Assembly: GCF_026210795.1 (NCBI RefSeq)
Contig: NC_089443.1
Coordinates: 558,001-622,000 of the forward strand
DNA length: 64,000 nt
Direction: 5' to 3'
Source of the DNA: Rhizophagus irregularis
Taxonomy: Eukaryota; Glomeromycota; Glomeromycetes; Glomerales; Glomeraceae
Part shown: positions 12,042 to 24,254 of the stretch, piece by piece
How the letters are laid out: every line of letters begins with the position of its first letter
Position numbering within the stretch: position 1 is the stretch's first letter
Notes under the pieces: generated by a model
The model's input: the letters and a program-made list of their open reading frames with translations, nothing else
Databases searched by the model: none
Told to the model about the DNA's origin: nothing
Translations under genes and position numbers: made by a program

Positions 12042-13194
12042 TTAAATAATATATAAATATAATTTAAAAATAGCAATCATTTTATATTTACACTCCATTA
12101 CAAAAAAGTCTTGAATTTTCAAAAAGTAATAAATATTTTACGAATATAAAATAATTATTTATTGTGATCCTGAAAGTAACTTACCTGGCTTAAGATTTTA
12201 AATAAAACAGAATATAAGTTTTATCAACACATGCGTTATAGAGAAATAAAATTAAAAACATTTCAACTTTAAACTGGCAAAATCTGAAGCTTTGTGAAAG
12301 TTAGCATCAAGTGAAATTGACCAAAAATGTCGATCATGTAGCATAGAAACAAAAATATTTATCTTGATTATAAATTTTTAGTAAATTTTAAAATATTTCG
12401 ATAAATAATCTCTTTATATGTACTATAAGTAAATATATTGAATAGACCAGTATTTTTTGCTCTTTGGTCTTTCAAAATCATTCTTGAGAATACACTTGAA
12501 TTACGCTAAATAATAGGTATTACATTACTGGCACTACACTCCAATCACGTTACAACTTAATTAACCAAAGCATTCTTCAGTGTTTTGACTCGTGAAAAGT
12601 AATAACTAGTATTTTGCGATAAATACATTACATATATTTAAGAAATAACCAGTCTATAAAAATTTTTTATTGACCTTATTAACTCAAAAGTTAACTATTT
12701 AGATCTCTAAATAGAGATAAGAAAGTTGCAAGTAAAGCTGCTAGCGGCCAATTCCAGAGCTTAAATTTGGCTCCAGTTAGTCCAGATTGAATTAATTTAA
12801 GCAGAGTAATCAATTCTGAGAGAACTGTTTGTTCTTTCTTGAGTTGGCTCTGATTGTCTTATTTTGTTATTAATTGTTTGTAAAATAAATTAAATAAAGA
12901 ATAAATTTTCATAAACTAGTATGAATAAATTGATTTAATTTGTTCCTAAATAGCAAATGAATCGTATTTCATAAAAAAATGAAATTCATCTCGCAGCTAG
13001 GGATGTTAATGGTTATGTCTGATTCTATATGCATCGCTATGAGTGATGAATAAATTTACTCATAAAAATGTTAATACAATTTGAGAACAGTAAAATCATT
13101 ATCTATCACGCAGTAATTAACTTATTATTGCTAGTGCGTATAGTAAAGTACATAGATTTAATAACTAAAATTCTAGTCACAATATAAATAAAAG
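12042..13194. other. Intergenic, AT-rich, no gene seen
   Basis: Stops occur in all frames. No repeat copy or RNA gene was recognised. It probably holds the 3' end of the kinase/MACPF transcript. Confidence 0.4.
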
Positions 13195-13330
13195 AGTATA
13201 GTCCGGATATTTGAAATTGACATTTGGGAAATTGGAGTTTAGGAAAATGACCCAGCTTGAGAAATGATCATTCAGTAAATTGACTTCAGGAAATGGTATA
13301 TTTTGAAAAATGGCATGTCTAACAAGGGTT
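13195..13330. repeat. Degenerate 16-bp tandem repeat
   Basis: Six to seven imperfect units of the type TTnGGGAAATTGG or TTnAGGAAAATGAC follow each other. A minus-strand open frame across this region (13177-13377) is a by-product of the repeat. Confidence 0.5.
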
Positions 13331-13920
13331 TTATTTGAGTTGCTATAGTAATAAATGAATAACATTTTGGATGTCAATTAGGTGGATGTATAAAACATTA
13401 ATTTTTAATATGAATTAGGAATTTTAATTTGCAATATCAAACTTCCACGGTTCATATATCTTCTATTATCATCTAATATTTTTAATCAGTAACACATGTT
13501 CTTTTAATTCTAATTATGTACCAGAAAAATCGTAAACAATAGAAGGTTTCAAAATAATTTGGGTCAGGAGTATTGTGAAAAAAAAAAATTGAAATTAAGT
13601 ATTTAAAGCATTACAATTTAAATGTAATATAATTAACATAACTTTCAAATATTTAAATAATAATTCATCTTCCAAAGGCAATTAAATTAAGAAAAAAGTC
13701 ATAAGAATTAGGTAATAGACAATTTCTTGATTATGGTCTTTTTTTTTCAGCAATTTGGCTAAAATATTATAATATATACTGTAAAATGGATGATTGTTTA
13801 TGCATTTTTTAATGAAAGAATAAAATACTTGATATTTGGTTATTTCACAATCATGTTAGGTTTTACATATACAAATAGTATTTACTACAAAAATGTATTA
13901 CAAATCAACAACATACAGTG

Positions 13921-14060
13921 TAGGGATGGCAACGGTCAGTTACGGTTACGGCCATTACAGCAAAATTCAAAGTACACGAGACACTTGAGTAATTTGATTG
14001 TCGGGTTATCAGTCAGGTTATTAGAAAAATATAAATAACGCGTGACATGAGTATAATAGT
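13921..14060. repeat. Dispersed repeat, copy A (MITE-like 5' end)
   Basis: It begins TAGGGATGGCAACGG, like the ends of the hAT-type MITEs in this window. About 110 bases (TTACAGCAAAATTCAAAGTA...GTTATTAGAAA...ATAATAGTAAA) are repeated at about 23540-23665. No matching right terminus was found, so the element is probably truncated. Confidence 0.55.
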
Positions 14061-14399
14061 AAATATTATACAAATATAAATATAAAGAATAGTGCAACAT
14101 ACGCAAAAATTGGTTTTATTTTCTTGATTTCTATAATGCCCAAATTAATACTAAATGAACATTTTTGTCAGTTAATATTACAAAGTGATATAAGAAAAGT
14201 AATAATTTATAAATGCTAAATCAATAAAGAATAAATTTGTGAGCGTCAGTCATCAGAATAGTGAAAGAACCTGTAAAAAGAATATATTAATAAAACGTTT
14301 CGTTAGATAAAAAATAAACAAGAAAAATTTCGAATTTTACCTTCTGCTTACAGCTCTGAATTTATAAAAAAAAAAAAGATTTAATGAAATATAACATTT

Positions 14400-15720
14400 C
14401 ATTTAAATAAAAATGAAACAATTTTGAAGATTACCTTCGAAATTCCATTCAGGAAGCGATTGGAAATCTGTAGACCTACAAAAAAGAAAAATTGAAACGT
14501 TGATTAACGTTTGATTAAAAAAAAATATAAAAAATTGAATATAAAAGTTGAATTTTTTAATTAGAAATTCTATATAACTCAGCTGCTTTTTTGAGAACGG
14601 TGTTTTTATTTCATCTAAATAATAGTCATTTTGGATAGGTATGATAAAATATTTTTTTTTATATATATTACTCAAAACATATAAAAGAAAAAAGATAAAT
14701 GTGAATAATAATATTTCATTAAAAAATAAAAATTTTAATGTTCATACCCTTTGAAATGTCACTAATGAAAACCGCCTACAAATAGGAAAAAATGTAAGTA
14801 ACGTTTCATAATATAATAAATATTGAAGAAAATAAAAAACAATAAATAAAAAAAAACTAAACACTAATAAATGGTTCGCCAAAGAAAATTAAAAAGAGTG
14901 TTTTGAAGCACCCAAGATTTACCAATCAAGCCAAAAGAACAAACCTATTAAAAAGAATGACGAAAAAAAATTTTTTAATAAGCAAAAGAAAATGAATGAA
15001 AAAGCAAAAACAAAAAATAAAAATTACCTCCTTTCCATCTTCCTAATTCTAATACTGAAAAACCTGAAAGAAAAACATATCAACGAAGAATCGGCTCGGC
15101 CCATTAAAGAAATGAGATAAACTCACGAGTTCAATCTACCCACAGGCTTTAGAGAGAACCTAAAAAATAAAGCAGCTTAAAACGTTTCTTTTCCCTTAAT
15201 AAACCAAAAATGTTTTGAAGTTGGACGAATCTACTAATTTCGTCCGTCCTGTATTTTGAAACCTTGGGACTGCTCAAAAAAGCACAAATAAAAATGTTCG
15301 TTAAAAAAAACTAAAAAAATATCCTGAAGATTATACCTTCAGAATGGGATCCAAAAACTATATACCTACAAAAATAAAACAAACGTTAGTAAAGCCTTTC
15401 ATTTAAAGAAAGAAAAAAGAAAGAAAAATTTAGAAGTTTGTCTTTGAAATTCTGTCCGAGAACCGTTCAGGAAGCCAAAAGTAGAAAATTGTATAAAGAA
15501 CATTCAAAAGCTTGTCTGAGACCTACCTAACAAAAAAAGTGAACATTAATAAATAAATCTACAAAAAAGTATCAATTTTTCCTTAAAGGAAATGTTTCGA
15601 AGCTGGATGAACTAACCCGATTTTGTGAAATTGAAAAAAAAAAATATTAGTAAAAAATCTCTTGAAGTTCCATAACCCGCTGCCCAAACCTAAAAGAGAA
15701 AGGCCAGACTAGTTTGAACT
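14400..15720. repeat. Decayed array of related units with minus-strand splice-like signals
   Basis: Short motifs recur at irregular spacing of about 300-400 bp. These are CCTACAAA followed by an A-rich stretch and AACGTT (14476, 14770, 15363, 15530), TGTTTTGAAG or TGTTTCGAAGC (near 14898, 15211, 15590), and TTCAGGAAGC (near 14449 and 15468). On the minus strand several units read as a TTTTGTAG or TTTTCAG acceptor, about 30-45 exon-like bases and then a GTAA donor. No frame stays open. It could be a dead gene with many duplicated small exons or an unknown repeat family. Confidence 0.4.
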
Positions 15721-16315
15721 CTATCCCAGGGTACTATGTGAAGAGAGGGATACTATACAAAATTATACTATATAATGATGGTACTGTAATGTTAAAATTA
15801 TTCTGATAGATAAATTATAAAAATAAGCGTTTGTCCAAACATACTTTTACTACAATTTTAAAAAATATTTAACAAATTATTATACATAAATCACATAAGT
15901 AAATTTTCTTATAAACTATTTGTTTTCTTGAATGAGTGTCTATAATCTATTTTTCAATCTATGTATTTCCTTGTTATTTTTGTTATTTGCAAATGTCTAA
16001 AAAGAATCTCTAATAATACGCCAATAAATATAATAAAGTTAAATAAATATAGAAAAATAGCCAAAATGGCCTTATAATAAACTGATAATATATAAAAAGT
16101 GAGAAAGGAAAAATGTATTAAAAGTTCAAAATTTCCGGAAGTTTAGATGGCAGATAAACTATTTCTGCAAGTTACAGAATTGCTATTTTGTCAGAAAGTT
16201 TTGAAATTAATAAAGTTTATTAATAGGTCAACAAATAATCACTTAAATTAGTAAAATATATTCTTAAATTTTAACTTACCTAAATAATAATCAAATTTAA
16301 TTTAAATATGATTAG
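15721..16315. other. Intergenic, AT-rich
   Basis: Nothing recognisable was found. It may contain the 3' untranslated region of the minus-strand kinase gene. Confidence 0.4.
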
Positions 16316-17812
16316 TTAGTTATAAATTAAAGTAAAAGAAATAAAAAATTCATATGCACTTACATTGTTGTTTATATCAAGTAAAGAAATATCAATTTGT
16401 AAGGATTCTGTTTAATAAATAAATTTATTATTTTATATTTATTTGTAAGTTTTTAATACAACAAGATTATTAACTACCTGAAAACTGCATGTTTATTATA
16501 TTATCATTTTGCATATAATACTCATCCGTATTTTTTGGTTCGGGAAGATTATTAAAGTTAAGTAATCTACTCGTATAAACGGCTTCAGAGTGTGTTTTAT
16601 ATGATAAACAACAAAGTGATATTGAATTATTATTTGTCAATAAATTGTTGTTAATTTCTTCTGCTTCCTTAATTTGCTTTTTTAATTCTATTTGACTATC
16701 AAACCAACTCCACCACTTGTATAAGGTAAATTCAATTTCGTTTGCTTTTGGTCGATTTAATGGATTTGCATCTAAACATCTCTTTATTAATTCCACAATT
16801 AATTGTGGCACTTTAATATTAAATCTTGGTCTTAATCCTCGACAAATTTCTATCGCCAAATTAATATCATGACTCACATCATGATATGGAGGTAATCCAG
16901 AAATTACTTCATACATAATTATACCAAAACTATAAATGTCGGCAGCCTTGGTATAACCTTGTTCTCTTAAAACTTCGGGAGCAATATAAGGTAAAACCCC
17001 ATATAAAGTATTTTTACTATTTTTATTTTCTAATTTGTCATAATTTGCAGGTTTACATAATCCTATATCAGTTATAGAAACATAATTTGAAAAATAGAGT
17101 ATATTGCCAATATGTAAATCTCGATGAATTAATTCTTTTCCATGAATTTTCTTAAGTCCATATGCAATGCGCCATAAATCATGAACCTTGGTATACCAAC
17201 TTATTTTATTATAACGTATATCTAAATAATTTCGTAAACTCCCATGTTCCGCATAATCCAAAATTATCATATAATTTTTTGTTTCTGGTTCTTGAGTTAT
17301 TCCATAAATGTTAATAATAGAAAAGTTGTCTTCAATTTTATGATGTGATGTTATCTGTATATATATATTTTTTTAAAAAAAAAGTTAATTAAATATCATA
17401 TTTTGAATTTATAAAAAAAACTAATTTATGCCACCTCATTGAGAAATTCCACTGTAACATTCTTTGAATTATTTAAACTTTTTAATGCTACATCTTTGTC
17501 CTGACATATTCTTTTCCAATTTTGCTTTTCATTATCCCAATTAGTTATGAATCCATCAGTCCATATTGCTTTATATATTTTACCAAATCCTCCTTTCGCA
17601 ATATATTCAATATCATAAAATCTGTCATAAGGTATCCACTCTAATACTTTTTCAGATTTACTTGCTAATAGCTGAGTATTTTGAATGAACTTGTCAATAT
17701 CATTATTTCCACTGGTCCAATTTTCAAAATTTTGTTGAAAACGTTTTGCGTTACATGTTTTACACCATATAAATTCAGCATTTTTTTGGTTACATTTTTT
17801 ACACAAACCCAT
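16316..17812 (-). CDS. Zinc-ribbon TKL protein kinase
   Basis: Exons on the minus strand are 17812-17435, 17354-16478 and 16407-16316, in phase for 448 aa. The last exon (ESLQIDISLL) is inferred from its phase and from the matching exon of the paralogue at 47843-47877. If that intron is not used, translation stops at 16470 (420 aa). Residues 4-20 hold CKKC...CKTC, a zinc ribbon, followed by WTSGNNDIDKFI and the EWIPYDRF lead-in. The kinase domain has an intact glycine loop (KGGFGKIY), ALK lysine, HRD (203-205), Asn210 and DIG (222-224) in place of DFG. Asp and Gly are kept, so it is probably active. The C-terminal tail is polar. It is the closest intact relative of the pseudogene at 46502-47877. 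The exon 1 donor GTGGCA is weak. The last exon contains a GTAAGT that could be another donor. Confidence 0.75.
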
Positions 17813-18509
17813 AATTAGATAAACTATTTAATGAGTAATTTGTCTTTACAATTTAACAAGCTTCAAAGATTTAAATTTAACAATTACAAACAATTATATT
17901 TATATAAATGGATAAAATGGATTGCAATAATTACGCCGATCAAACACACCGATACGCCAACTCGTATACTTGCACAACACAAAAGTTGTGTAATTAGAAG
18001 GTATATCGTTGAACAATGCAGAATGACAGTGGATTGGCAACATGCATAGTTACAAAATTTCTTTTTTTTGTTTCCAATTATGCATTACGCATGTGTGAAG
18101 TGTAAGTATGTTGATTCAACTTACCAATTTACCAAATCACGATGCTTCATTTTGTTTGTGAGCAAAAGTTACAGCATGTGACATTAAAATTTATGCTACC
18201 TTCATGTCAAATAAGGCGCAAGAGTTCCATAAACATGCCTTGTATCACATTCTATCTTTTTACACAAATTCTGGATAAGGAAATAATTAAGATAACAAGA
18301 TGGACAAAGTTGTCCTACGTTCACCACTTCATATTACGCGCCGCAGCATAGCTCTCCACTTGATAATATTCAATTCCAAAATAACTTCACTTCACTTAAT
18401 TCTCCTCAAATGGATAATTCTGAAATCTTTGGACTTAACATTCCCGGATTCAAAATTATCGTTAAATTTTTTTTTTTAGAAACATGACTATTATAAAACT
18501 TACTTTCAA
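17813..18509. other. Intergenic, no gene seen
   Basis: Open frames of about 70 codons exist on the + strand, but their composition looks random and they show no motif. The first bases should hold the promoter of the minus-strand kinase. Confidence 0.4.
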
Positions 18510-18818
18510 TCAAACCTTCTTGAGCGTTTTATTTATTTGATTTTTTTTCTTTTTAGATTTAGCCAATTCTTGAGCATGTAACTGTGCTAATGCTATAGCA
18601 ATATTTATTCGATTATCTTTCCATCGCTTCGCCCTTTGGATTACAAATCTTTGTCCAGATTTTATTTTTGGCGAAATAAGCAACAATATGACTACGTAAA
18701 TCAATAAACAAACTAACCACAAGAAATGGAGTGGACAAAATGAAATTAATAACATACAATTTATCATTATAATCATTAAATCTAAATTAACGTCGACCAT
18801 TTCAGTTGAGACACACAA
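18510..18818 (-). CDS. Possible small membrane protein (hypothetical)
   Basis: A single-exon frame of 102 aa. Residues about 13-50 are strongly hydrophobic and could form one or two membrane helices (MIIMINCMLLISF, then FLWLVCLLIYVVILLLI). The rest is basic, with a lysine-rich end (AKSKKKKNQINKTLKK). No family was recognised. The ordered hydrophobic-then-basic layout is more gene-like than most short frames here, but chance cannot be excluded. Confidence 0.3.
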   Translation of the reverse strand: MCVSTEMVDVNLDLMIIMINCMLLISFCPLHFLWLVCLLIYVVILLLISPKIKSGQRFVIQRAKRWKDNRINIAIALAQLHAQELAKSKKKKNQINKTLKKV

Positions 18819-18992
18819 TATAGTTAGTTATTCTTAACAAAGTTCTTCGAAAGCATATATTCGTAATTATTATTGATTAACAATTATTCTAAAGGACCAA
18901 AAAAAAATAATTGTTAATACCGTTTATCAACGATCCAGATAGTTTCATTAAAAAATACGATGCGAACATTGTAAAAAAATTAGAGTTTTGCC

Positions 18993-19178
18993 GATCATTT
19001 TTTGTATAACAGTCAACTTACCTATTTTATCCAAGTGTTAATCTTTACCCCAAAGATCATTTCTGTATAACAGTCAACTTACCTATTTTATCCAAGTGTT
19101 AATCTTTACCCCAAAAGATCATTTTTGTATAACAGTCAAATTACCTATTTTATCCAAGTGTTAATCTTTACCCCAAAA
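18993..19178. repeat. Three tandem copies of a 62-bp unit
   Basis: The units start at 18993, 19055 and 19117. Each begins GATCATTT, contains TATAACAGTCAACTTACC and ends ATCTTTACCCCAAAA. The copies differ at only a few positions, so the expansion is recent. The copies abut without spacers, which excludes a CRISPR array. Confidence 0.9.
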
Positions 19179-20292
19179 ATGTGACCATGTAAAAATCATC
19201 ACATCCGTCACCCCCCAGTGTTTTCATTGTTTATATTTATTTGATAGACTTAGTAAAATCTTATTCTTCACCGCATAATGCCGGTCAACCAGTGCATTTT
19301 TTGGAGGTAACGCGTAGTTCAAATATTAACTAATCTCGTAAGTATCACGCACTTATAATTCTAATCACATGATATTTCGAATAAATCACGGATGAAAAAG
19401 TATGTAGTGCTTAGTAATTGCTTCGACATTTCGAAAAAGCATAACAAAATACAATGTCTCTAAATCGTATTTTAACTCATGATATATCATGATTAATATA
19501 TAATCAATATAATTAAATATTAAATTTTATATCATTAAAAGTTTATGTTAGAGAGTGAAGACAATCAAAAAAAAAAACAAATTACAATAAAAAATGAAAA
19601 ACAATAGTAAAAGAGAGTCTTTTTTTAATTGGCGTTAATTAATTATAAAAATAACCAAAAAAGATTTATCTTTCAGTTTGAACAGAAAAAAATAAAAATG
19701 ATAAAAAATTATTGAACTGCATAACCAAAAAACAAAAAAAAAATTTAAAAAAAATTTACTGAAAATAAAAAAAAAATTTTCGGTATTGAATAAAAAACCA
19801 AAATAAAAAAACAATAATTAAATTTTTTTCGGTATTAAAAAAAGAACCAAAAAAAAAAATGCGTACTAAAAAAAAACCGGAACGATACGCTATGATGGCG
19901 ATTGCATCGTCCGAGAAATATGATTAAAAGGTCAGATTAAACTTTTTTGTTAGCATAATAATCTACTACATAGCAAAAAAAAAAGTAACCGATGAAAATT
20001 TCATTAACTTTTGACAGCCAGTTCAATCAGGCGCTACATGTTACACAATTCAATTTATGAGGGTGTCAAATAATTTTTTTTAGGAATAAAAAAAACTTAT
20101 GATGTTAGAGTATGTAATTTCTTTAAAAATTTCTTATTTATTTATCGTTGACCGGTTATTAATACGGTTATTAATACACAAATTAATATCATAGCTTCGT
20201 GGACAATAGAATACCGTGTGCTAATGACCGAAATTGCAGTAGTACAAAATATTACAAATCTGTGTAACACTTAAAATAATATAATCAAGTCT
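19179..20292. other. Intergenic with A-rich low-complexity block
   Basis: From about 19565 to 19885 the sequence is dominated by A runs broken by ACC and TT (for example AAAAACCAAAATAAAA). Two short inexact copies of TTTCGGTATT lie inside. There is no gene. Confidence 0.5.
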
Positions 20293-20300
20293 ATCTAAGC

Positions 20301-20603
20301 TAGTGCTTCGATCCGTGTACGAATTGATCCGGATTGATCCGGATGAAATCCGCGGTTTGAACCGGATTTCGTCGGATCCATCCGGATTGCCAGTTTTCGG
20401 ATAACTTAAAATATTTTTGAAACCAATGATCAGAATTTAACAATTTAAGGCATGTTTAATAGTGCTTGACGTTGCGCATTTAATGGTATGACTGGATTTT
20501 TTGAAATAATTTTTTTATCCGGATTTTCGTTTAATAACAGTTTTCATCCGGATTAAATTGTTATTCAATCCGGATGACGGATTTCATCCGGATCGAAGCA
20601 CTA
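20301..20603. mobile_element. hAT-type MITE, 303 bp
   Basis: The ends are a perfect 15-bp inverted repeat: TAGTGCTTCGATCCG at 20301 and CGGATCGAAGCACTA ending at 20603. Both flanks carry ATCTAAGC (20293-20300 and 20604-20611), an 8-bp target-site duplication. The interior is rich in ATCCGGAT palindromes. There is no coding capacity. Confidence 0.92.
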
Positions 20604-20678
20604 ATCTAAGCCACTTTAGGCCGTTTTTTTTCTTGCAGCAGTCCGAGCTTGTTTCAAAACGTCCACTTTAGAATATGA

Positions 20679-20942
20679 CGAATAACGTGGAAAACAATGA
20701 GACTGAACATGAAACAGAATATGAACAAGAACATGAAAGGAGGAGATTTAGCGACTATATTAGCCCTGGGAAACTGGTCTAGTAATAACATCTATCAACG
20801 CTTTCATCAAAGAGGCATCAAGTTAATGTTGGCTCAAAATCGAGTATCCAATTTGATATTAGCGATTTACTCCGCAGTAGCACACGTGATTCTATTATCC
20901 CATCCCAAAGTTATGATATTAATTTTCAAATGTATTTCATAA
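20679..20942 (+). pseudogene. Possible tyrosine-recombinase C-terminal relic
   Basis: A short frame contains LALGNWSSNNIYQRFHQRG. This resembles the region around the last catalytic residues of eukaryotic tyrosine recombinases of Crypton or DIRS type (a GxWSS...Y pattern). The preceding part is a repetitive NMKQNMNKNMK stretch, and other frames continue the similarity weakly. The assignment is by motif only and could be wrong. Confidence 0.3.
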
Positions 20943-21177
20943 ATTCATACATTTGCTAACGAAAATTATTTAGTAATTATTGTCTTAAAATACTATATCT
21001 TTTGGATATTTTAAAATGCTAATATTTTTTGGATATTGTTATTATTCTATGAATTAATAAAATAATTTGTACTAATAAAAAAAATCTTCGATGATCGTAA
21101 ACTTAAGAAGTAATTTTAGGGGAAATATTAACACTAATTATTAACGATTATTTCGTTCATGTGTAGTTTAATATAAT

Positions 21178-23090
21178 TATGAAAAATGTGTAGCTTGTTC
21201 AAGAGATCTGAAATATATGTGCCAAGAGACAGAGTCTTATTGTAAAAAATGGTGTTCATGTTGCTTTATAATTTATACTGGATGTAGATATTGTTTAACA
21301 ACAAATATTATTTTGGAATTACGGACCAATCTCAATGTAAGAATTGCAAAAGAATGTCATTTATTAATATTGATATTACAAATATTATCAGCGGAGATTG
21401 TATTATAGATGAATTTCTTGCTTCTACAAGAATTGATAGTAATAGCCAACATTTTGATTGCTAATTATATAAATAATGACCCAAATTCAAGTCTATTAAA
21501 TCTATACGCGTTTTAAGAAATTTATTTACAAAGAAAACAAGTGATAGAGTGGATTCCATTTTCTCAAGTTAAAAATTTTAAAAAAATAGCAGAAGGAGGA
21601 TTTAGTATTATTTATAAATCTATTTGGTCAGATGGTATACGTGATCTTGATGTTGCTGTCAAAAAATTATCTAATTCACAAAATATCAGCAAATATGTTT
21701 TAAATGAGGTAATATATAGCATTATGAAATATATTTTTGCAATATAGCTGTTAACATTAATTGAATTATTTATATTTTAGTTAAATCACTTTATTATTGT
21801 GGTGATATTGGTACTTGTGCTATTAAGTGTTATGGTATTTCACAAAATCCTATAACAAAAGAGTATATGTTGGTAATGGATTATGCAAAGGGCGGAAATC
21901 TAAATAATTATTTACAAAAGCATTTTATAAATATTACATGGACTGAGAAAATAAAGATTTTAGTGGGTATTTCATATGGGTAATTATACCTTTATTACAA
22001 TTAACTTACTAATTAGTATTTAAGTTTTGTTGGTTACTGATTAATTTTATTGTAGACTTCAAGTTATTCATAGAAATAATTTTATACATCGAGATATTCA
22101 TAGTGGAAATATTTTATTGTCACAACATTGGCAAATTGGAGAATTAGGATTATCACAACCTGCAGATAATACTTTATCAAATAATGAAATATATAGAGTA
22201 ATACCTTATATCGCGCCAGAAATATTTAAAGGTGCAGCATTTTCAAAAGAATCTGATATATATAGTTTTGGTATTGTCATGTGGGAACTTACGACAGGCT
22301 GTAAACCTTTTATTAATGTTGAACATGATGTTAATCTTATTTATGAAATTATTGATGGAAAACCAAGAGATACCCCTGAATGTTATGCTAATTTAATGAA
22401 AAAATGTTGGGATTCTGATCCTTTAAAAAGACCAACTATTGATGAAGTTTGGGATTTTGCTATCAAATGGTGCCAACTAGTTGATGAATGGATTTATTCT
22501 GGAATCCCTTTAAATGATCCTAAAGATTCAGCTGATTTAGATGAAACTATAAAGCAAGCTGAAAAAAAGAGATTGGAATTAATACGATCAGAGAAACTTG
22601 GTCCCAAATATACTGAAAAATCTCATCCAAAAGCAGTTTTTACAAGCAGCGCATTAAGTTCATTTATTTCATCATCAAGGATTTCATTTAATTTGAAGCA
22701 AGGTATTTTATATTAAGATAATGTTGATTTAATTTGTTCCATTAAATTTATTATATATAGTATATATTAATTTAGATGACTTATGATTTTTTAGAATATA
22801 TTACGAAAGAATATGAATTGGATATAAATGATATTCAAAGGTAATTATAATAACGAGTATAAATTATTAATAATATTATGGAAAATAACAAAAATTTATC
22901 GTTATATAGTTCATCCACACAAAATATAAATTCGGATACTCAAAATTCCTTTAATTCCCAGCATCAAAATGTTCATATTAGTAGACCGTTAAGGCCGTTA
23001 AGTAAGTTGATAACAACTGTAACTGCAAATTCTTCGAGTAAGCGTAATATTAAAGAATTAAATATTGAAACTCCAAACAATAGTAAGTGA
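21178..23090 (+). pseudogene. Kinase pseudogene with cysteine-rich N-terminus
   Basis: The N-terminal part reads as Cys-rich (EKCVACSRD, KKWCSCC, GCRYCLTTNII), then breaks by a one-base deletion near 21312. It continues in another frame (FGITDQSQCKNCKRMSF...DEFLASTR), breaks again near 21470, and meets a TAA at 21514. From 21541 a kinase lead-in follows (VIEWIPFSQVKNFKKIAEGGFSIIYK). At the next exon junction, near 21780, one base is missing. The C-lobe is open from 22065 to 22716 with HRDIHSGN intact but ELG in place of DFG, and an APE motif. A low-complexity frame at 22878-23090 may be a 3' exon. At least four lesions argue for a pseudogene, although the C-lobe is well kept, so loss is recent. 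Confidence 0.75.
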
Positions 23091-23539
23091 AATTTTTTTT
23101 ATGCACGTACAATAATGACTTTTTCAGTAGTGTATCATATTGATATAAATTTATTTATAACTAAATAGGAAAACATATTATAAAACCTAACAACTCAGAT
23201 TGAGAACTTTTAATATAGCAAATTTTCATATATTAATATTAAATGTCCAATATATTTCATTGAATATTCACCAGCTTTATATTCATAATTATTAAATAAA
23301 ATGTCTTATAAATTATTTCTGACAAAAAGTTAATGAGTTTTTAGCCATGTCATTATCACTTAGATCTTTAAAACTTCAGGAAAGGCTTAAGCGAAACTTA
23401 CCACATTCATCAGCCATATGGTAATTAACTTTAAAACTTCATATATGAACTACAAAACTTTAGAACTTACATTAATTATTTAAATAAATAATAAAATGGC
23501 CGTTGGCTCACGTGATTCCATAGTCCCGATTAAAACATT
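23091..23539. other. Intergenic, no gene seen
   Basis: AT-rich with no motif. It leads into the dispersed repeat that follows. Confidence 0.4.
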
Positions 23540-23665
23540 ACAGCAAAATTCAAAATATACGGGAACACTTGAGAAATTTGATTGTCGGGTTGTTGGATAG
23601 TTGGGTACTCAGGTAGTCAGGTTATTAGAAAGGCATAAATAGAGCAACATGAGAATAATAGTAAA
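23540..23665. repeat. Dispersed repeat, copy B
   Basis: This shares TTACAGCAAAATTCAAA, ACACTTGAG, TTTGATTGTCGGGTT, CAGGTTATTAGAAA and ATAATAGTAAAC, in the same order, with 13955-14070. Copy B carries an insertion of about 20 bases in the middle. Confidence 0.6.
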
Positions 23666-23944
23666 CAGTATATCGGATTATAAATAAAAGTATAATAATA
23701 TAAAATTTTTTATTCAGATTCTTTTTCACATCGATCATTAGACCATAATTTTCAAGAACAAACGTACATATAAAACTGTAAAAATTTAATAATAAACCTA
23801 TAAAAAAGCAACTCTTTGGCGGGAAATACATTAATAGACACATAAATATGTCTATAACAAGTTCTTCAAGTAAGTGAAAAACTAGAAACTCTAATAAAGG
23901 CTCATCTGGTTACTCTGACGTAAGGATGGGTTTTCAATTGATTT

Positions 23945-24080
23945 CTGAAATCTGCAATATTGCGCAAATTCACAAATAATCTGCAAATCTGCAAATAACC
24001 CGCAAATCCGCAAATAATTTACAGTATTGCAAATAACTTAACTCGCAAACTTGCAAATAATCCGCAATAAAAGCGGTACC
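23945..24080. repeat. GCAAAT minisatellite
   Basis: Imperfect tandem units of about 8 and 16 bases, such as TCTGCAAATAACCCGCAAAT, run for about 130 bp. Confidence 0.6.
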
Positions 24081-24254
24081 GCCATTACCAATTTATCATC
24101 TTTTTTAATACCATAATATCGCTCTTCTAAATCATGAAAGAAATATATCAGCACTCTTACTATTTGATATTTATATTGTTTTTAATTTGTAAACGTTTAA
24201 CGTATCCTAATGTTTTCAAAATTTCAATAACATCGAGCCGGTATAAATAATATG

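Noticed and set aside
18993-19178. Repeats that might be taken for a CRISPR array
   Set aside because: The three units abut directly with no unique spacers, and the genome is eukaryotic.
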